The notes under the pieces: generated by a model
The model's input: only the letters and a program-made list of their open reading frames with translations
What the model was told of the DNA's origin: nothing
Databases searched by the model: none
Shown: positions 11,713 through 64,000 of the stretch, in pieces
How positions within the stretch are numbered: position 1 is the first letter of the stretch
Layout of the letters: each line of letters begins with the position of its first letter
NCBI RefSeq assembly: GCF_905171765.1
Contig: NC_053390.1
Span: forward strand, 575,634,471-575,698,470
Length of the DNA: 64,000 nucleotides
DNA from: Bufo bufo
Lineage: Eukaryota > Chordata > Amphibia > Anura > Bufonidae
Direction of reading: 5' to 3'
Position numbers and translations under genes: made by a program

Positions 11713-12732
11713 TCAATTACAGCCTGAGGTCTGGAACGCATAGACATCACCAGACGCTGGGTTTCCCTGGTGATGCCCTGCCTTTACTGCAACTGTCTTC
11801 AGTTCCTGCTTGTTCTTTGAGCATTTTCCCTTCAGTTTTGTCTTCAGCAAGTGAAATACATGCTCAATCGGATTCCGGTCAGGTGATTGACTTGGCCATT
11901 GCATAACATTCCACTTCTTTCCCTTAAAAAACTCTTTGGTTGCTTTTGCAGTATGCTTTGGGTCATTGTCCATCTGCACTGTGAAGTGCCGTCCAATGAG
12001 TTCTGGAGCATTTGGCTGAATATGAGCAGATAATATTGCCCGAAACACTTCAGAATTCATCCTGCTGCTTTTGTCAGCAGTCACATCATCAATAAATACA
12101 AGAGAATCAGTTCCATTGGCAGCCGTACATGCCCACGCCATGACACTACCACCAGCATGCTTCACTGATGAGGTGGTATGCTTAAGATCATGAGCAGTTC
12201 CTTTGCTTCTCCATACTCTTCTCTTCCCATCACTCTGGTACAAGTTTATCTTGGTCTCATCTGTCCATAGGATGTTGTTCGAGAACTGTGAAGGCTTTTT
12301 TAGATGTCGTTTGGCAAACTCTAATCTGGCCTTCCTGTTTTCGAGGCTCACCAATGGTTTACATCTTGTGGTGAACCTTCTGTATTCACTCTGGTGAAGT
12401 CTTCTCTTGATTGTTGACTTTGACACACATACACCTACCTCCTGGAGAGTTTTCTTGATTTGGCCAACTGTTGTGAAGGGTGTTTTCTTCACCAGGAAAA
12501 AAAAAATTCGGTCACCCACCACAGTTGTTTTCTGTGGTCTTCCGGGTCTTTTGGTGTTGCTTAGCTCACCGGTGCATTCCTTCTTTTTTAGAATGTTCCA
12601 AACTGTTGTTTTGGCCACACCTAATTTTTTTCCTATCTCTCTGATGGGTTTGTTTTGTTTTTTCAGCGTAATGACGGCTTGCTTCAAAGATAGTGACATC
12701 TCTTTGGATGTCATCTTGAGAGTTGACAGCAA
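11713..12732 (-). pseudogene. Tc1-like transposase, copy A (C-terminal frameshift)
   Basis: A 339-residue open frame that catalyses cut-and-paste transposition at TA sites when intact. It has an N-terminal paired-type helix-turn-helix region (about residues 10-110) with a GRPQKTT AT-hook-like linker near residue 64. The catalytic triad is visible: D158 in WTDET, D255 in MDNDPKH and E290 in NPIEH, a DD34E spacing. After about residue 315 the frame departs from the sister copy, which ends SRLQAVIDCKGFATKY. A frameshift near 11790 has therefore altered the last ~25 residues. It is otherwise nearly intact but probably inactive. Confidence 0.9.
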
Positions 12733-13394
12733 CAGATTCCAAATGCAAATAGCACACTTGAAATGAACTCTGGACCTTTTATCTACTCATTGTAATTGGG
12801 ATAATGAGGGAATAACACACACCTGGCCATGGAACAGCTGAGAAGCCAATTGTCTCATTACTTTTGGCCCCTTAACAAGTGAGGCACATATGCAAACTGT
12901 TGTAATTCATACACCGTTCACATGATTTGGATGTAAAATTAAAGCTGACAGTCTGCAGTTAAAGCACATCTTGTTCGTTTAATTTCAAATCCATTGTGGT
13001 GATGTATAGAGCCAAAAATGTTAGAATTCTGTTGCTGTCCCAATATTTATGGACCTGACTGTACATATTGATAACCTATCCTCTGGTTAAGTCATTAAAA
13101 TCAGATAAATGGGGGTCCAACAGCTGCTATGCGATGTACGGCGCTGTGCTTGGTAAACAGCTGATTGGGGTTCGGCGGATGCCAGGAGTCGGACCACCGC
13201 TGATCCATTTTAATCCTGAGGATAGCTCATTAATATGTGAATCTCGGAGCATGGTTTTATTACAAATGTAGGGCCACTAAGCATCCAGAAAAATACCATT
13301 AAACAGTGAATGTGATAGACTATGTCCCTGGTGGTCTTTGACAGTGAAGGGATCTGTTTGCCTGGTGGATTACAGGTGTAAAAGTGTAATCTAA

Positions 13395-13721
13395 GGCCTC
13401 ATGCACACGACCGTATGTATTTTGTGGTCCGCAAAAAACGGATCCTCAAAAAATACGGATGACATCCGTATGCATTCTGTATTTTGCGAAACTGAACATC
13501 TGGCCCCTAAAAGAACAGTACTATCCTTGTCCATAATGCGGACAATAATAGGACATGTTTCATTTTTTTGTGGAACGGAAATACGGAGATACGGAGACAG
13601 AATGCACATGGAGTAGCCTCCGTTTTTTTTTTTGGACCCATTGAAATGAATGGTTCCGTATACGGTCCGCAAAAAAATGGAAACGGACACGGAAAGAAAA
13701 TACGTTTGTGTGCATGAGGCC
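13395..13721. mobile_element. Harbinger-like MITE (327 bp) upstream of ADH
   Basis: Perfect GGCCTCATGCACAC termini with TAA duplicated at 13392-13394 and 13722-13724. Internal motifs (GTCCGCAAAAAA, ATACGGAGA) recur in the related elements at 28456 and 33544. It lies about 290 bp upstream of the ADH TATA element. Confidence 0.8.
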
Positions 13722-13962
13722 TAAAGAAGGGGGAGAGTTAATGTCAATATGTTGGTATCCCTTATCCTGTTTATGTTTGTTTTAATTTGTATATTGCATA
13801 TCATCTAACCGGATTTTAGTCCTGTCCGCTGCATTTGTTTTGGACTGGAGGGATCAGCACATAAAGAGTAAGTAAACTATCAACCATAACATAGCATACT
13901 ATAAACACAGTGCAATAGAGTTGTCAGTACTGTATTAAGGAAATATGAAGAAGGAGGAGGCT

Positions 13963-13981
13963 GGGGGGGGGGGGGGATTGG
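13963..13981 (+). promoter_or_regulatory. G-run and inverted CCAAT box upstream of ADH
   Basis: A run of 14 G (13963-13976) is followed by ATTGG at 13977-13981, the reverse complement of CCAAT, about 30 bp upstream of the TATA element. Position and order fit a proximal promoter that could bind Sp/KLF and NF-Y factors. This is inference from sequence only. Confidence 0.5.
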
Positions 13982-14010
13982 GAGGGTTATGGGCTGGTAA
14001 TACAGCAGGC

Positions 14011-14018
14011 TATTTAAA
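14011..14018 (+). promoter_or_regulatory. adh1: TATA element of the ADH promoter
   Basis: TATTTAAA lies 84 bp before the ATG and predicts transcription start near 14041, giving a 5' UTR of about 50 nt. Class I ADH promoters in vertebrates are typically TATA-driven. Confidence 0.7.
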
Positions 14019-14094
14019 CCCCAGGGAGAACTCTGTACAGTGTACACCAGGAGAAAGCTGCAGCACATCCTACTACAACTCAGAAGGACTCACC

Positions 14095-56653
<42,559 letters not shown>

Positions 56654-57250
56654 AGATCTTAATCCCGACCATCATCTAACGAAGAAATCTCCACTACTGT
56701 CGCCTTGAAAGATGCAACCTTCATTTATCACATGAAACTTTTATTACCTCATATAATATACTGAGAGGTCTAATGTTACAGAACATGGTGGGTGTATACT
56801 GTATCTTCAATATATCATGTTATTCACATACACGTTAGAAAAATGTGCCTATTATACGCACAAATAATCTGTCTAGTGGGAGATGTAGATTTGTTATCTC
56901 CTCCCTTTCATATACATGTTTTTGCTTTTCTTCTGTTTGCAGGATAGCTAGCAGGAATAATCCCTTTTCTCAGTTGCAGAGAGCAGGTCATCAGTGTGTG
57001 GCTCCAGCAGATCTGCTCTCCACAAGTGAAACTGACGGTTTCCATATGTGCGTGTAGATCCAGCAGGGTCACCCAAGTGCTGCAGTGGTCATTCCTAGAG
57101 CATTACAGCCTAGTTCTGATGACTGATTACAATGTCAAGTTCCAGCTTTGTAAGGTCTCCCTTTAATTGCAGGCAGTATATCTTTAAAACATCACATTTG
57201 CATATATAATGTGTCCTAAAAAATAAAACATTTCCTTAATCGCTCTGAAA
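56654..57250 (+). other. adh1: ADH 3' untranslated region (approximate)
   Basis: About 600 nt from the stop codon to just beyond the first AATAAA downstream. Cleavage site is estimated. Open frames within it have no recognisable motif. Confidence 0.6.
57222..57227 (+). terminator. adh1: Poly(A) signal AATAAA
   Basis: First canonical hexamer after the stop codon, 569 bases downstream. Another AATAAA near 57391 is an alternative. Confidence 0.6.
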
Positions 57251-57648
57251 ATGGTGTGCAAATTATTTTCCTGCCATTTCATTTTACGAGTATGTACATA
57301 ATTTTACAGTGTAAAGTGTGAAGCGAGCAACGTTGTAGTCAAAGGAATTGTAGTCAAATCCTAGATAAATATTAGGGTATATAAAAAGGAAAATAAATGA
57401 ACATGGTAAATAATGTTTAGCTGTCGGCTGTCGGCACCAGTCGTGTGAATACCGTATCGTGTCCTATCTTTTGCGATGCGTATCTTGAGGATTGCAGCAA
57501 TTGTGTGAGTACTGCAGTCTTTTTAAACACCTGATTGTGGGGGTGCTGGGAGTCCGAAGAATAGGTGATCAATATGGGGAACCAGACAACCCCTTTAAGC
57601 CTCCAATAATGACATACAGATGAATTTGGATAATAGCATAGTAATTAA

Positions 57649-57971
57649 AAGGGTTGTCTATTTCTTTACCATTGATAGCCTACACTAAGGAAAGGGCCAT
57701 CAATGTCTGATTGGGGAGGGGGGGGGGTCTATCAGCCCGCATCCCCACAAATCTGCTGTTCTGTAGTAATTCTGGTGCTGGAACATTTACTTCTGTGGGA
57801 GCAGTGCAGTAACCAGCTCCAACTACAACAACTACAACACAATGAATGGATCCGTGTAGTTCCAGAACAAGAGCTACTGAAGAACAACTGATCAGCAGGA
57901 ATGCAATGATCAGATTTAGATTGCCTTTCCTGAGGTTAGGTCAGCATTGGTAAAGGAGTGGACAACCCCTT
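57649..57971. mobile_element. TTAA-type MITE downstream of ADH
   Basis: Left end AAGGGTTGTCTATTTCTTTACC after TTAA, and the inverse GGTAAAGGAGTGGACAACCCC at the right. The right target site is degraded. Confidence 0.6.
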
Positions 57972-58171
57972 CTTCAACTGGCTAAATACTTGAAAAGAGA
58001 AGTAACATGAAAAGCGTGGGCTCCAGTTTAAAAACTGTAACAGGACTCCTAAAACTGTTATTGTCATATGGGACAGACATCTTTTTCAACCTCTTCACAA
58101 TCCGTGGCCAGTTTGCACCACTACATCCCCCATAGTTACACAAAAGAATGGTTGTTTTCTATGTTTCTCTA

Positions 58172-60079
58172 TATGTATACTAATGCCAGAAGCCTGACTA
58201 ATAAAACTGGGGAACTGGAATTAGTGATGTGTGAGGAGGACTATGACATAGTGGGAATAACTGAGACATGGCTGGATGATAGCTATGACTGGGCAGTTAA
58301 TGTACAAGGTTACAGTCTGTTTAGAAAGGATCGTCAAAACCGGAGAGGGGGAGGGGTCTTCCTAAGTCCTTTCTAAAGCCTACAGTCCGAGAAGATATAA
58401 GTGAGGGACATGAACATGTGGGGCCACTGTGGGTTGAAATACATGGAGGCAAAAATAATAATAAATTACTAATAGGAGTTTATTACAAACCACCTAATAT
58501 ACCAGAGTCCATAGAAAATCTACTACTAAATGAGATAGACGGGGCAGGAAATCATAATGAGGTGGTTATTATGGGGGACTTCAACTACACAGATATAGAC
58601 TGGGAAACTGAAACCTGTATATCTCATAAAGGAAACAGGTTCTTGGAAATAAACAAAGACAATTACCTTACCCAACTGGTTCAGGACCCGACTAGAGGGA
58701 CGGCCATACTGGACTTAGTATTAACCAATAGACATGACAGAACAACAGATGTGCAGGTTGGGGGACACCTGGGAAATAGTGACCATAAAGTAATAACCTT
58801 CAAATTATCCTTCAAACGAGCGTTTCTACAGGGAGGAATAAAAATACTAAAACTTTAAAAAAGCTAAATTTAGCCAACTAAGAGAGGCCATAGGCCTAAC
58901 TAACTGGGACAAAGTCCTCAAAAATAAGGATACCGCCACAAAATGGGATATTTTTAAAAGCATCCTGAAATCTAATTGTGAGAGGTGCATACCTTATAGG
59001 AATAAAGGGTTAAGGAACAAGAAGAAACCAATGTGGATAAATATAACTGTAAAGAAAGCAATAAATGACAAAAAGAAAGCATTTAAATCACTAAAACAGG
59101 AGAGTAGAGAGGAAGCACTGAAAAGCTATAAGGAAAAAAATAGAATATGTAAAAAACAAATAAAAGCCGCCAAACTAGAGACCGAGAGATTAATTGCCAA
59201 AGAGAGCAAAACTAATTCTAAAATGTTTTTCAATTATATAAATGTTAAAAAATATAAATCTGAAGGTGTCGGCCCTCTACAGAGCAATGAGGGGGAAGTT
59301 GCAGAGAGCAACGAGGAGAAAGCAAAGCTATAAAATATTTTTTTCGCCACTGTATTCACTGAGGAAAATAAACTGTAAATGAAATGCAGAATGTAAAAGT
59401 AAATTCCCTATTAAAAGTGCCCTGTCTGATCCAGGAAGAAGTACAACAGTGTCTTAAAAAGATTAAAATAGACAAATCGCCAGGACCAGATGGCATACAC
59501 CCCCGTATCCTAAGAGAATTAGGTAATGTCATAGCAAAACTCTTATTTCTGATATTTACAGACTCTATACTGACAGGGAGTGTTCCACAGGATTAGCGCA
59601 TAGCAAATGTGGTGCCAATATTAAAAAAGGGTGCAAAAACAGACCCCGGAAATTATAGGCCGGTAAGTTTAACATCTGTTGTGGGAAAACTGTTTGAAGG
59701 TTTTCTAAGAGATGCTATCTTGGAGGATCTCAATGAAAACAAGCAAATAACACCATATCAGCATGGCTTCATGAGGGATCGGTCATGTCAAACTAATTTA
59801 ATCAGTTTCTATGAGGAGGTAAGTTCTAGACTTGACAATGGTGAATAAATGGATGTTGTATATCTGGACTTCTCCAAAGCATTTGACACTGTACCACATA
59901 AAAGGTTAGTATATAAAATGAGAATTCTCGGACTGGGAGAAAATGTCTGTATGTGGGGAAGTAACTGGCTGAATGATAGAAAACAGAGGGTGGTTATTAA
60001 TGGTACACACTCAGATTGGGTCACTGTCACTAGTGGAGTACCTCAGGGGTCAGTATTGGGTCCTATTCTCTTCAATATA
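58172..60079 (+). pseudogene. CR1 ORF2 endonuclease and partial RT (broken)
   Basis: Endonuclease pieces: ITETWLDDSYDW at about 58255 and MGDFNYTDIDWE at about 58570. RT pieces: [35 protein letters not shown] and [15 protein letters not shown]. Stops lie near 58857, 59331, 59377, 59595 and 59847, plus a short deletion at about 58365. The RT is cut just before its FADD box by the Tc1 insertion; that region resumes at 61662 with the box altered by a stop. Confidence 0.88.
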
Positions 60080-61661
60080 CACTGCTCAAAAAAATAAAGG
60101 GAACACAAAAATAACACATCCTAGATCTGAGTTAATTAAATATTCTTCTGAAATACTTTGTTCTTTACATAGTTGAATGTGCTGACAACAAAATCACACA
60201 AAAAAAAAAAAATGGAAATCAAAATTTTCAACCCATGGAGGTCTGGATTTGGAGTCACACTCAAAATTAAAGTGGAAAAACACACTACAGGCTGATCCAA
60301 CTTTGATGTAATGTCCTTAAAACAAGTCAAAATGAGGCTCAGTAGTGTGTGTGGCCTCCACGTGCCTGTATGACCTCCCTACAACGCCTGTGCATGCTCC
60401 TGATGAGGTGGCGGACGGTTTCCTGAGGGATCTCCTCCCAGACCTGGACTAAAGCATCTGCCAACTCCTGGACAGTCTGTGGTGCAACGTGACGTTGGTG
60501 GATAGAGCGAGACATGATGTCCCAGATGTGCTCAATTGGATTCAGGTCTGAGGAACGGGCGGGCCAGTCCATAGCATCAATGCCTTCGTCTTGCAGGAAC
60601 TGCTGACACACTCCAGCCACATGAGGTCTAGCATTGTCTTGCATTAGGAGGAACCCAGGGCCAACCGCACCAGCATATGGTCTCACAAGGGGTCTGAGGA
60701 TCTCATCTCGGTACCTAATGGCAGTCAGGCTACCTCTGGCGAGCACATGGAGGGCTGTGCGGCCCTCCAAAGAAATGCCACCCCACACCATTACTGACCC
60801 AATGCCAAACCGGTCATGCTGGAGGATGTTGCAGGCAGCAGAACGTTCTCCACGGCATCTCCAGACTGTGTCACGTCTGTCACATGTGCTCAGTGTGAAC
60901 CTGCTTTCATCTGTGAAGAGCACAGGGCGCCAGTGGCGAATTTGCCAATCTTGGTGTTCTCTGGCAAATGCCAAACGTCCTGCACGGTGTTGGGCTGTAA
61001 GCACAACCCCCACCTGTGGACGTCGGGCCCTCATATCACCCTCATGGAGTCTGTTTCTGACCGTTTGAGCAGACACATGCACATTTGTGGCCTGCTGGAG
61101 GTCATTTTGCAGGGCTCTGGCAGTGCTCCTCCTGTTCCTTCTTGCACAAAGGCGGAGGTAGCGGTCCTGCTGCTGGGTTGTTGCCCTCCTACGGCCTCCT
61201 CCACGTCTCCTGATGTACTGGCCTGTCTTCTGGTAGCGCCTCCATGCTCTGGACACTACGCTGACAGACACAGCAAACCTTCTTGCCACAGCTCGCATTG
61301 ATGTGCCATCCTGGATAAGCTGCACTACCTGAGCCACTTGTGTGGGTTGTAGACTCTGTCTCATGCTACCACTAGAGTGAAAGCACCGCCAGCATTCAAA
61401 AGTGACCAAAACATCAGCCAGGAAGCATAGGAACTGAGAAGTGGTCTCTGGTCCCCACCTGTAGAACCACTCCTTTATTGGGGGTGTCTTGCTAATTGCC
61501 TATAATTTCCACCTGTTGTCTATCCCATTTGCACAACAGCATGTGAAATTGATTGTCACTCAGTGTTGCTTTCTAAGTGGACAGTTTGATTTCACAGAAG
61601 TGTGATTGACTTGGAGTTACATTGTGTTGTTTAAGTGTTCCCTTTATTTTTTTGAGCAGTG
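60080..61661 (-). mobile_element. Tc1/mariner transposon, uninterrupted, DD34E type
   Basis: 1582 bp. Termini CACTGCTCAAAAAAATAAAG and its inverse, with TA at 60078-60079 and 61662-61663. It encodes a full transposase on the minus strand. From memory, closely similar elements are abundant in salmonids and other fishes. Confidence 0.95.
60339..61364 (-). CDS. Tc1-like transposase, DD34E, apparently intact
   Basis: 341 residues from the preferred start MRQSLQPTQ; the open frame extends 15 codons upstream to 61409. N-terminal helix-turn-helix region (about residues 1-110) with a basic [14 protein letters not shown] linker near 52-65. The catalytic triad in this numbering is D152 (LFTDESRF), D243 (LMQDNARPH) and E278 (LNPIEHIW), with 34 residues between the last two. 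No stop, frameshift or catalytic change is seen. It would catalyse TA-targeted cut-and-paste transposition in the nucleus. Expression is unknown. Confidence 0.93.
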   Translation of the reverse strand: MRQSLQPTQVAQVVQLIQDGTSMRAVARRFAVSVSVVSRAWRRYQKTGQYIRRRGGGRRRATTQQQDRYLRLCARRNRRSTARALQNDLQQATNVHVSAQTVRNRLHEGDMRARRPQVGVVLTAQHRAGRLAFAREHQDWQIRHWRPVLFTDESRFTLSTCDRRDTVWRCRGERSAACNILQHDRFGIGSVMVWGGISLEGRTALHVLARGSLTAIRYRDEILRPLVRPYAGAVGPGFLLMQDNARPHVAGVCQQFLQDEGIDAMDWPARSSDLNPIEHIWDIMSRSIHQRHVAPQTVQELADALVQVWEEIPQETVRHLIRSMHRRCREVIQARGGHTHY

Positions 61662-61970
61662 TATTTATTAATGATCTTGTAGAAGGCTTGCACAGTAAAA
61701 TATAAATTTTTGCAGATGACACTAAACTGTTTAAAGTAATTAACACTGAAGAGGACAATATACAGCTTCCGATGGATCTGGATAGATTAGAGGCTTGGGC
61801 AGAGAAGTGGCAGATGAGGTTTAACAATGACAAATGTAACGTTATGCACATGGGAAGGAATCATGCAAAACACCTGTAGACATACTAAATGGTAAAACAC
61901 TCGGTAACACTGACATGGAAAAGGACCTAGGAATTTTAATAAACAGCATACTAAGCAGTAAAAACCAGTG

Positions 61971-62053
61971 TACTTTTTTACTTACTAGTTGTTATGCTTG
62001 TTTAGGGGCAGGAGTTTCCCTGTCACTGCTGTAGACTTTATTTAACCCCTTAA
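61971..62053. other. Short spacer between CR1 and piggyBac
   Basis: Unremarkable sequence ending in TTAA at 62050-62053, the piggyBac-type target. Confidence 0.5.
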
Positions 62054-62104
62054 CCTCTTCAGGACACATGACGTACCGGTACGGCATGTTGTCCTGGTAC
62101 TTAA

Positions 62105-62549
62105 AGGGTTTCTGTCACCCCATTAAACCATTTTTTTTTTTCCCTTTAATAATAATCCCTATAGTGCGATCTCATGATACATAATCAAATTAATAATTTT
62201 GGTTCAGTAGATTTTGCTAAAAAACGATTTTTAAAATATGCTAATTACCTTGCTACCAGCAAGTAGGGCGGCTACTTGCTGGTAGCAGCCGCATCCTCCG
62301 ATGGTAATGACGCCCCCTCGGCATGCTGATTGACAGGGCCAGGGAAGGGAATCCTTCTCTGCTGGCGCTGTTAGAATTTGAAATCTCGCGCCTGCGCCGT
62401 ACCTGGCTTCAATCGGCGCAGGCGCACTGAGAGGCGGCCGCTCTGCTCGACCGCTCCATCCTCAATGCGCCTGCGTCGATGACGTCATCGCATACACCCG
62501 GAAGAGAAGACGCCGGCGTCTTCTCTTCCGGGTGTATGCGATGACGTCA
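62105..62549. mobile_element. TTAA-type MITE with a 70-bp perfect palindrome
   Basis: Left end AGGGTTTCTGTCACCCC after TTAA at 62101-62104. The matching right end is absent; sequence stops soon after the central palindrome. Probably half of a longer foldback inserted in piggyBac. Confidence 0.6.
62480..62549. repeat. Perfect 70-bp palindrome with two CRE sites
   Basis: 35-bp arms with no spacer, centred between 62514 and 62515 (GACGCC/GGCGTC). TGACGTCA, the full cAMP-response element, is at each end (62480-62487 and 62542-62549). Confidence 0.85.
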
Positions 62550-62569
62550 CTTTAGTGTACCACACTTTA

Positions 62570-63867
62570 GTTTCATGTGGCACTGTAGGGCTTCAGATGT
62601 TGATCTAAAAGATCCACCCCTCCCATGTGCCTGTTGTAGTCCAGGATACAAACGGGTTTGGGGGTAGTGGTTGTGGTACCTCGTACAGGAGCAGGGGAGC
62701 TGGTGTTAGTGTGAATGGTGGTCAGTACAAGGGCGTCCCTCTTGTCCTTGTACTTAACCACCAGCATGTTCTCATGGAGGAGAGCCATACTTTCACCCAT
62801 TCTCAGTGGTTGCCCTACCATAGGTCTAGGGAGCCCTCTCTGATTTTTGCGCACTGTGCCGCAAGCCACAGTACCTCTGGCAGTTAGGGACATGAATAGG
62901 GGTATGCTGGTATAATAGTTATCCACATAGAAGTGGTAACCCTTATCCAGCAGTGGCTGCAGTAAGTCTCACACAATCTTCCCACTAACTCCTAGGATGG
63001 GAAGGGGGGGCATTCTTAGGGTTCCGCTTCGTAAAAGCGGAACTTGTGGGTGTACCCGGAGCTACTCTCACAAAGTTTGTATATCTTTATGCTATACCTT
63101 ACCCATTTGCTAAGCAGGTACTGGCGGAATCTAATCCTCCCTTTGAAAAGTAATAGAGACTCCTCTACACTGACATTTTTATCTGGGTTGTACACCTCAG
63201 CAAACTTGGTGTTAAAGTGGTCAATGATAGGCCTAACCTTGAACAGACAGTCAAATGTTGGGTCATTTTGGGGTGGGCACTGTGCATTGTCGTTGTAGTG
63301 TAGGAATTTCCTAATTGACTCAAATCGTTTCCGGGTCATGGTGTTACTGTAAATTGGAGTCTGGTAGAAAATGTCCGAACTCCAATATTCACTAACGTTT
63401 GGCTTCTTTACAACACCCATATGCAGCACGAGTCCCCAAAATGTCATCATCTCTTCTGCACTTACTGGTGTCCAACTTAGGGGTCTAGCGTATGCCAATG
63501 TAGGGTTCTGATCAAATGAATTGTTGGATGTATAAATTGGTTTGGGCCACCATTAAATTTACAAAATCTTCAGAGAAGAAGATTTTGAAAAAATCTAGTT
63601 CAGTGAAGCCCGCACTATCTGTATTCCGGACCTGCCCTCAAAATCCTGAATTTGGGGCTGATAATAGTCAGGGGGTGGGTTCCATAAGGGTTCACTCTGG
63701 GGGGCTGCCTCCGCTGCTACCCTGGACTCTGAGCTTTTTTCAGCTTCCAGTGCTGCGATGTGCCGGTCTTTATTGACCAGCCAATCGCAGCGCTTGGAGC
63801 GCAGGGGGGCGGTGCTGCACCATGCTGCTCTTAACCGGCATGAATGCCTGCCGGTACGAGCAGCCAT
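62570..63867 (-). pseudogene. piggyBac-type transposase (broken)
   Basis: Three minus-strand open pieces. 63595-63867 is an N-terminal part starting MAARTGRHS. 63016-63498 covers the catalytic-domain start (EEMMTFWGLVLHMG, NVSEYWS, VSVEESLLLFKGR). 62573-62926 carries DNYYTSIPLF, whose Asp is a piggyBac catalytic residue, and DYNRHMGGVD with another. A stop and shift separate the last two pieces near 62970. The protein ends at the MITE junction, so the C-terminal cysteine-rich domain is lost. It resembles PGBD4-type transposases. Inactive. Confidence 0.85.
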
Positions 63868-64000
63868 GGTGCCACGATTTCCCCGCGATCCTCCCCCAGC
63901 ACCAGGCAGACCTTGCGCCGTACATGTACGGCGCTAGTCCTTAAGTCATGTCCAGTTGTGCCGTACATGTACTGCGTGGGTCCTAAACCCCTTTAGGACA

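Larger units (their letters stand above)
10562..13061 (-). mobile_element. Tc1-like transposon copy A
   Basis: Terminal inverted repeats begin CAGTCGGGTCCATAAATATT at 10562 and end in the inverse at 13061. TA is duplicated at 10560-10561 and 13062-13063. The transposase runs on the minus strand. The left TIR is interrupted by an 856-bp Penelope-like insertion. Without it the element is about 1.63 kb, the usual Tc1 size. The same family recurs at 44375-45814 in the same orientation. Confidence 0.95.
10541..13238. mobile_element. TTAA-type MITE split by a Tc1 insertion
   Basis: The left piece (10541-10559, AAAGGGGTTCTTCGG) and right piece (13064-13238, with the ACCTATCC and GGATAG mirror motifs) are two parts of a frog-type MITE resembling the one at 23908-24166. 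A Tc1 element with TA duplication separates them. The right terminus is degraded. Confidence 0.6.
58170..61970 (+). mobile_element. CR1 LINE copy 2, 5'- and 3'-truncated, split by Tc1
   Basis: Begins where similarity to the first CR1 starts (its endonuclease) and breaks off at 61970, so the 3' end is missing. A Tc1 element occupies 60080-61661. Same strand and family as 51340-54868, with about 1.1 kb of the 3' part lost. Confidence 0.9.
62054..64000 (-). mobile_element. piggyBac-like transposon, continues beyond window end
   Basis: Begins after TTAA with CCTCTTCAGGACACATGACG; related words (CGTACATGTAC, CCTTTAGGACA) occur near the window end. A piggyBac transposase relic runs on the minus strand (62570-63867). 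A TTAA-type MITE is embedded at 62105-62549. Confidence 0.75.

Overview
This is a vertebrate nuclear genome window, most likely from an anuran amphibian. The clues are dense Tc1/mariner, hAT, Harbinger-like and TTAA-type repeats, CR1, L1/Tx1 and L2 LINEs, Penelope-like elements, and palindromic MITEs of kinds I associate with frogs and toads. Nothing bacterial is present. The species assignment is inference.

One host gene is clearly recognisable: a complete zinc-dependent medium-chain alcohol dehydrogenase on the + strand. It has nine coding exons between 14095 and 56653. Every junction is GT-AG, every phase matches, and the spliced protein is 375 residues with all catalytic and structural zinc ligands. 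A TATA element (14011-14018), an inverted CCAAT box and a G-run sit just upstream. A poly(A) signal lies at 57222-57227. The coding exons total only 1128 bp, so more than 97% of the 42.6-kb gene is intron, and the introns are filled with transposons.

Layout. 1-2640: L1/Tx1 LINE (minus strand) inserted in a hAT relic (2641-4153). 4154-8165: tandem array interrupted by a 2.1-kb palindromic Harbinger-like element (4262-6396), then a hAT terminus at 8763. 10541-13238: Penelope-like insert inside a Tc1 copy inside a TTAA-type MITE. 14.0-28.2 kb: ADH exon 1 and intron 1, which holds a 34-bp minisatellite, a nested LTR and a degraded Ty3/gypsy retrotransposon with two LTRs. 28.2-34.1 kb: exons 2-5. 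34.1-45.9 kb: intron 5 with a solo-type LTR, an uninterrupted Tc1 (DD35E), an L2 LINE split by a hAT MITE, a Penelope GIY-YIG fragment and a deleted Tc1. 45.9-49.4 kb: exons 6-8. 49.4-56.6 kb: intron 8 with a CR1 inside a Tc1 inside a MITE. 56.6-57.2 kb: exon 9 and 3' UTR. 58.2-64.0 kb: a second CR1 split by an uninterrupted Tc1 (DD34E), and a piggyBac element running off the window.

I found no CRISPR array, operon, canonical tRNA or rRNA gene. The most interesting features are the layered insertions that give relative ages, two Tc1 transposases without visible disabling mutations, perfect 11-nt U1-complementary splice donors carried by repeats, hammerhead-like motifs next to Penelope remnants, and a 70-bp perfect palindrome with a CRE octamer at each end.
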